64,000 nt of DNA, from contig JAVFKD010000002.1 of the NCBI GenBank assembly GCA_036429605.1, positions 496,001 to 560,000 on the forward strand. The letters run 5' to 3'. A program made the position numbers and the translations under genes. Below are positions 61,239-64,000 of the stretch, piece after piece. The stretch's first letter is position 1. Each line of letters begins with the position of its first letter. Origin of the DNA: Cladobotryum mycophilum (Eukaryota > Ascomycota > Sordariomycetes > Hypocreales > Hypocreaceae). The notes beneath the pieces are model-generated. The model ran no database searches, had not been told where the DNA came from, and saw only the letters and a list, made by a program, of their open reading frames with translations.

Positions 61239-62012
61239 TCAGGGTCATTTAGTCGTTTCGGCGGCTACAAGAACACCTAGCCCCCATGCTGCGCAACGCC
61301 GCCGAATGCATGCATGGACTATTATAAGATAGAGCGGTATTGGGGGCTCGCGCTAGGGAGGGGCAATTGTTGAAGGTACGAGTCTTGATTCTCTTTTATG
61401 GACACTGGGATGCAGCTTTCTAACGATTGTCTAAGCACAGATCTTTCGGATCACTAAATCGTCGCGGAGGACAACTATATGATAGCGTTGAGCAGTGTGG
61501 GCGACTTGGCCGAGCAATGTATAGTTTGGCAGAACTCGCCAATGGATTTGAATGGACTGAAACTCGTAAAAAAAGATTTATGCCGCCTTGTGTATATATG
61601 TTATACCTCGAGGATGAATCATAACAGATACCGTTCTGGCCGTCTTTCTGGAACAAATGATGAAGGAAATGGGATGCCGATACCAAGGGGTGTACGATGG
61701 TGAAGATGATTGAGGAGGAGCGCAGGGAAATGTATTTCATGCAACTACGCCATTCCATGTTTTACATTGACTCTCAACAAGCTTCCTGACTTCATGGATA
61801 TCTCCTGCCTTTTGTTAAATACTCCGTAAGACGCTCTCGCCTATAAAGTCCAACGATCACTGGCGCATGTAGGTCAAGTGAGCTACGATATCAACAGTCT
61901 CCCTACAAAGCTCCTCGAGGCCTTGGTGGAAAAGAATGATATGGGCATATAACAGCCATTCTTGAGATTCATACTATTATATCAATACCTTTATATCAAT
62001 TTGTTGCCCCAC
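61239..62012. other. Intergenic region, no supported gene
   Basis: About 770 bp; only short frames. The TATA-like tatatcaatac at about 61980 lies shortly before the next start codon. Confidence 0.5.
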
Positions 62013-63010
62013 ATGAATACCTCTCTATTTCGTCAACCCCTTACTGTTCGAGATCTTTTGCCCCGGGCAACCCGACCTGACACGACACCGGACGACAGAT
62101 CGCAGACACGCAGCTTTCATCGATTTCCTAATCTACCGCCCGAGCTGCAGGAAATGATATGGAGGCATGCTATACGGCCCTTTTGTCAGGGAGTACACTT
62201 TTTCACAGTTTACGATATCGAGACATTCCCTCAGGATATGACCTCCGTCTCTGTAGCCGCTCACAGGTCGGACCCCACGCGCACTGGACTTGCTCTAGCA
62301 GCACCAAGAGCTGTTGATAGGTCGTTTGATTGGATGAGTGGCAATCCTTCCATGTACTTGTGGGATAGGGGGCTCTGGACTGCATGTCAGGAGTCGAGGT
62401 ACCTGATGTATCGGGTCTATGAGCATAGTGGCAAATGGCCTCCTAGGCAATTATACGAGAGACCGAGAGCAGATGTCATCAACATGGAGTGGGGGTTCTT
62501 ACACACAAAGGCGAAAGGTGTCGGTTTGGCGTGAGGCCCGAAGACCTCATCTGCTTGCAGCCGGCCAGCATAAGACGACTGTATTGGGATAGAGGAAATT
62601 TCTTTAAATTACCAATATCCGACTTGGACCTTAAACCGGGAGAACTACGCTTTGGATGCGAGATGAAAATCGCCATGGAATATAAACCATATTGGAATAT
62701 ATTCCACATTCCTGTCAGTGTCACTTTAATGGCGAACGAAAGGACCGAGCGCGGCTTCTTCGTCCGTTTGTTGTATAGCCAGGTCTTTCACCCGAACCAT
62801 GTGTCAAAAATATGGCTTATAGACCACACCCTTCGCCGCAAGCGTCCTGCAAGCCAAGGCACAACGACACCAGAAAAGTTTAGGGGAGAGGTGTTTTACG
62901 ACATGGACAAGAGGTTCGTACAGGTGACACGCGAGGATTGCGAGTGGGACGACGATACCCCGGACACGACGTCGGCATTTTGCTTTGTCGAAACCTTGAA
63001 GAGGAGATAG
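62013..63010 (+). CDS. 2EXR-domain protein, with a one-base frameshift
   Basis: ATG 62013; single exon. The frame changes at a G5 run (62491-62495): one more G gives EWGVLTHKGERCRFGV and a 332-residue protein. The N-terminal third has FHRFPNLPPELQEMIWRHAIRP, the F-box-like opening of the 2EXR family that is greatly expanded in filamentous ascomycetes, followed by the family-style region SFDWMSGNPSMYLWDRGLWTACQESRYLM. Function of 2EXR proteins is poorly known. The rest has no recognisable motif; the C-terminus is acidic (DCEWDDDTPDTTS). Transcribed in the same direction as the chromodomain gene, 774 bp downstream of it, convergent with the last gene. Confidence 0.8.
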
Positions 63011-63618
63011 GTGGTTACTGATTAGTGGTTGACGATGACGACGGGGTATCGCGCGGCTCAGGCGCTTCGCTTTCCCTATAGAAACGAAGCGGATAATACG
63101 TTGGATTTGTTGATTGGGATCTTGTGCTGCGAGAAATTATAAGCCTTGAGAAGGTGGTCGGAGCTGGAGTATTCATGGAGGCGAAAGGGAAGGAGGAGCA
63201 TGTGGTGAGAAATAGAGCGTGGCTTTTCTAGCGAATGAATATTAAATTGTGGACTCTTTCACGGGTTGGTTTCATTCAGTTTGTCGTGAATGTGCGTATT
63301 GAGAGGTGGACCACTTTGGAGGGGGGACGTAGTTGTTGGGAGCCTTCCAAACAGTCCAGCATTTCCATGGCTGATCACAAATGTGACTGTAACGAACGGG
63401 GCCCGTTTTGGAGACTATTAGCAACATGGGCATACTACGTCACGATCTACAGATGTTTCTTTTTACCTTGATGTTATAATACCGAATGGAGTCAGTCTAA
63501 TCGTCTATTATCGTCCGCCTTTAGATTATTTTATTCCTTACTACGGAAAGCTTGGAGCAGCACTTTGCCACAACGCACACCACAACGTACGAACCCAAAA
63601 ACAGCCATGTAAACACCC
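63011..63618. other. Convergent 3' intergenic region
   Basis: About 600 bp between two stop codons. No gene supported. Confidence 0.5.
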
Positions 63619-64000
63619 CTATATGGCCAAAATAAGGAATGCCCCCACGGTGCAGAGAACGAGGAGCAGGAAAAAGAGGCCGTGCATCCAGTTTCGTGTC
63701 CTCGCGGACCAGCGGAAGCGGAGCTGGAGGTGCTCCATCTTCCACGAGAGCAGGATGTAGGGTACGACGGCGAGGATCTGGTAGCCGATGGGGTTGGCGA
63801 GGAGGATGAGGTCGATGAAGCGGGTGTAGAAGGTGGGCTGCTCGATGATCCAGATGGTGAGGAAGATGATGCTGAGGGTGATGAAGAGGACGAGGGTTTC
63901 GAACCAGGGGGCGTCTCGGTAGTAGTCTCGGTTTGGATGGTCTTCCTGGTTTTTTCTGGGCGGGGGCTCTGATTCCTTCTTTTCTGAGAGGGGGAGCGTT
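63619..64000 (-). CDS. Multi-pass membrane protein, C-terminal 126 codons (runs off the window)
   Basis: The minus-strand frame is open from the window edge to TAG at 63621-63619. It reads a charged, Pro-rich lead (EKKESEPPPRKNQEDHPNRD), then three hydrophobic stretches: TLVLFITLSIIFLTIWII, LILLANPIGYQILAVVPYIL and GLFFLLLVLCTVGAFLILAI, separated by a basic loop (RFRWSARTRNWMH). Codons use C-ending bases strongly, as an expressed fungal gene would. The plus-strand frame across it is an acidic mirror image and is rejected. The family is unknown; the N-terminus is outside the window. Confidence 0.75.
   Translation of the reverse strand, partial: TLPLSEKKESEPPPRKNQEDHPNRDYYRDAPWFETLVLFITLSIIFLTIWIIEQPTFYTRFIDLILLANPIGYQILAVVPYILLSWKMEHLQLRFRWSARTRNWMHGLFFLLLVLCTVGAFLILAI

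Noticed and set aside
63682..63972. 96-residue acidic plus-strand frame at the right edge
   Set aside because: It is the antisense image of a membrane protein on the minus strand whose three hydrophobic segments and codon pattern are convincing; the frame does not start at ATG context of note.
50955..64000. Secondary metabolite cluster around the ABC transporter
   Set aside because: No polyketide synthase, peptide synthetase, terpene cyclase or tailoring enzyme is present next to it.
1..64000. tRNA genes, rRNA, CRISPR arrays, telomere repeats
   Set aside because: I looked for B-box-like GGTTCGAATCC text, regularly spaced repeats and TTAGGG arrays and saw none; a covariance-model scan would be decisive for tRNAs.

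Overview
This is nuclear DNA of a filamentous ascomycete, probably a Sordariomycete; that placement is inferred from gene types and style, not from a database match. The evidence is short introns (47-83 bp, one of 232 bp) with GTAAGT-like donors and TAG/CAG acceptors, a 2EXR-family protein, a full-length PDR-type ABC transporter, a chromodomain protein, and a block of about 26.6 kb of extreme A+T content made of transposons destroyed by C-to-T and G-to-A change, the pattern of repeat-induced point mutation (RIP).

Layout. 1-9.3 kb is ordinary gene space: the start of a choline oxidase-like gene (minus strand, runs off the left edge), divergent from an intact betaine-aldehyde-dehydrogenase-like gene (2865-4391), so the two could form a choline to glycine betaine unit; then a small unknown gene with an in-frame stop (6514-7357). 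At 9.28-9.85 kb lies a decayed copy of the 5' half of gene D, which stands 39 kb away at 48.9 kb. 9.85-36.45 kb is a transposon graveyard. It holds at least two Ty3/gypsy elements with ~477-bp LTRs, one nested in the other with an ATTTT target duplication, reverse transcriptase remains, three 1,869-1,870-bp Fot1/pogo-like elements with bipartite inverted ends (one nested in the inner retroelement), an end fragment of a fourth, a solo LTR and a long inverted repeat.

37.7-49.8 kb is an island of normal base composition carrying four genes of unknown function in two divergent pairs: A(-)/B(+) and C(-)/D(+). A and B are paralogues sharing an intron position. A has a one-base frameshift and C has a nonsense codon. 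A 2,806-bp Fot1/pogo-type transposon with perfect 93-bp inverted ends and a DD35D transposase broken by two stops sits 11 bp behind the stop codon of B. A small A+T-rich patch (50.43-50.69 kb) closes the island.

50.9-64 kb returns to ordinary gene space: a six-exon, 1,502-residue PDR/CDR-type ABC transporter (minus), about 4 kb with no supported gene, a chromodomain protein, a 2EXR protein and the 3' part of a membrane protein gene that runs off the right edge.

Two kinds of lesion recur. Genes A, chromodomain and 2EXR each lose frame by one missing base in a homopolymer (T5, C6, G5), which could be assembly error. The stops in the 6.5-kb gene, in C and in the transposase are all explained by C-to-T (or G-to-A) change at CpA sites, as RIP makes. 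The best candidate for something undescribed is the A-B-C-D module, with its decayed partial copy across the transposon block.
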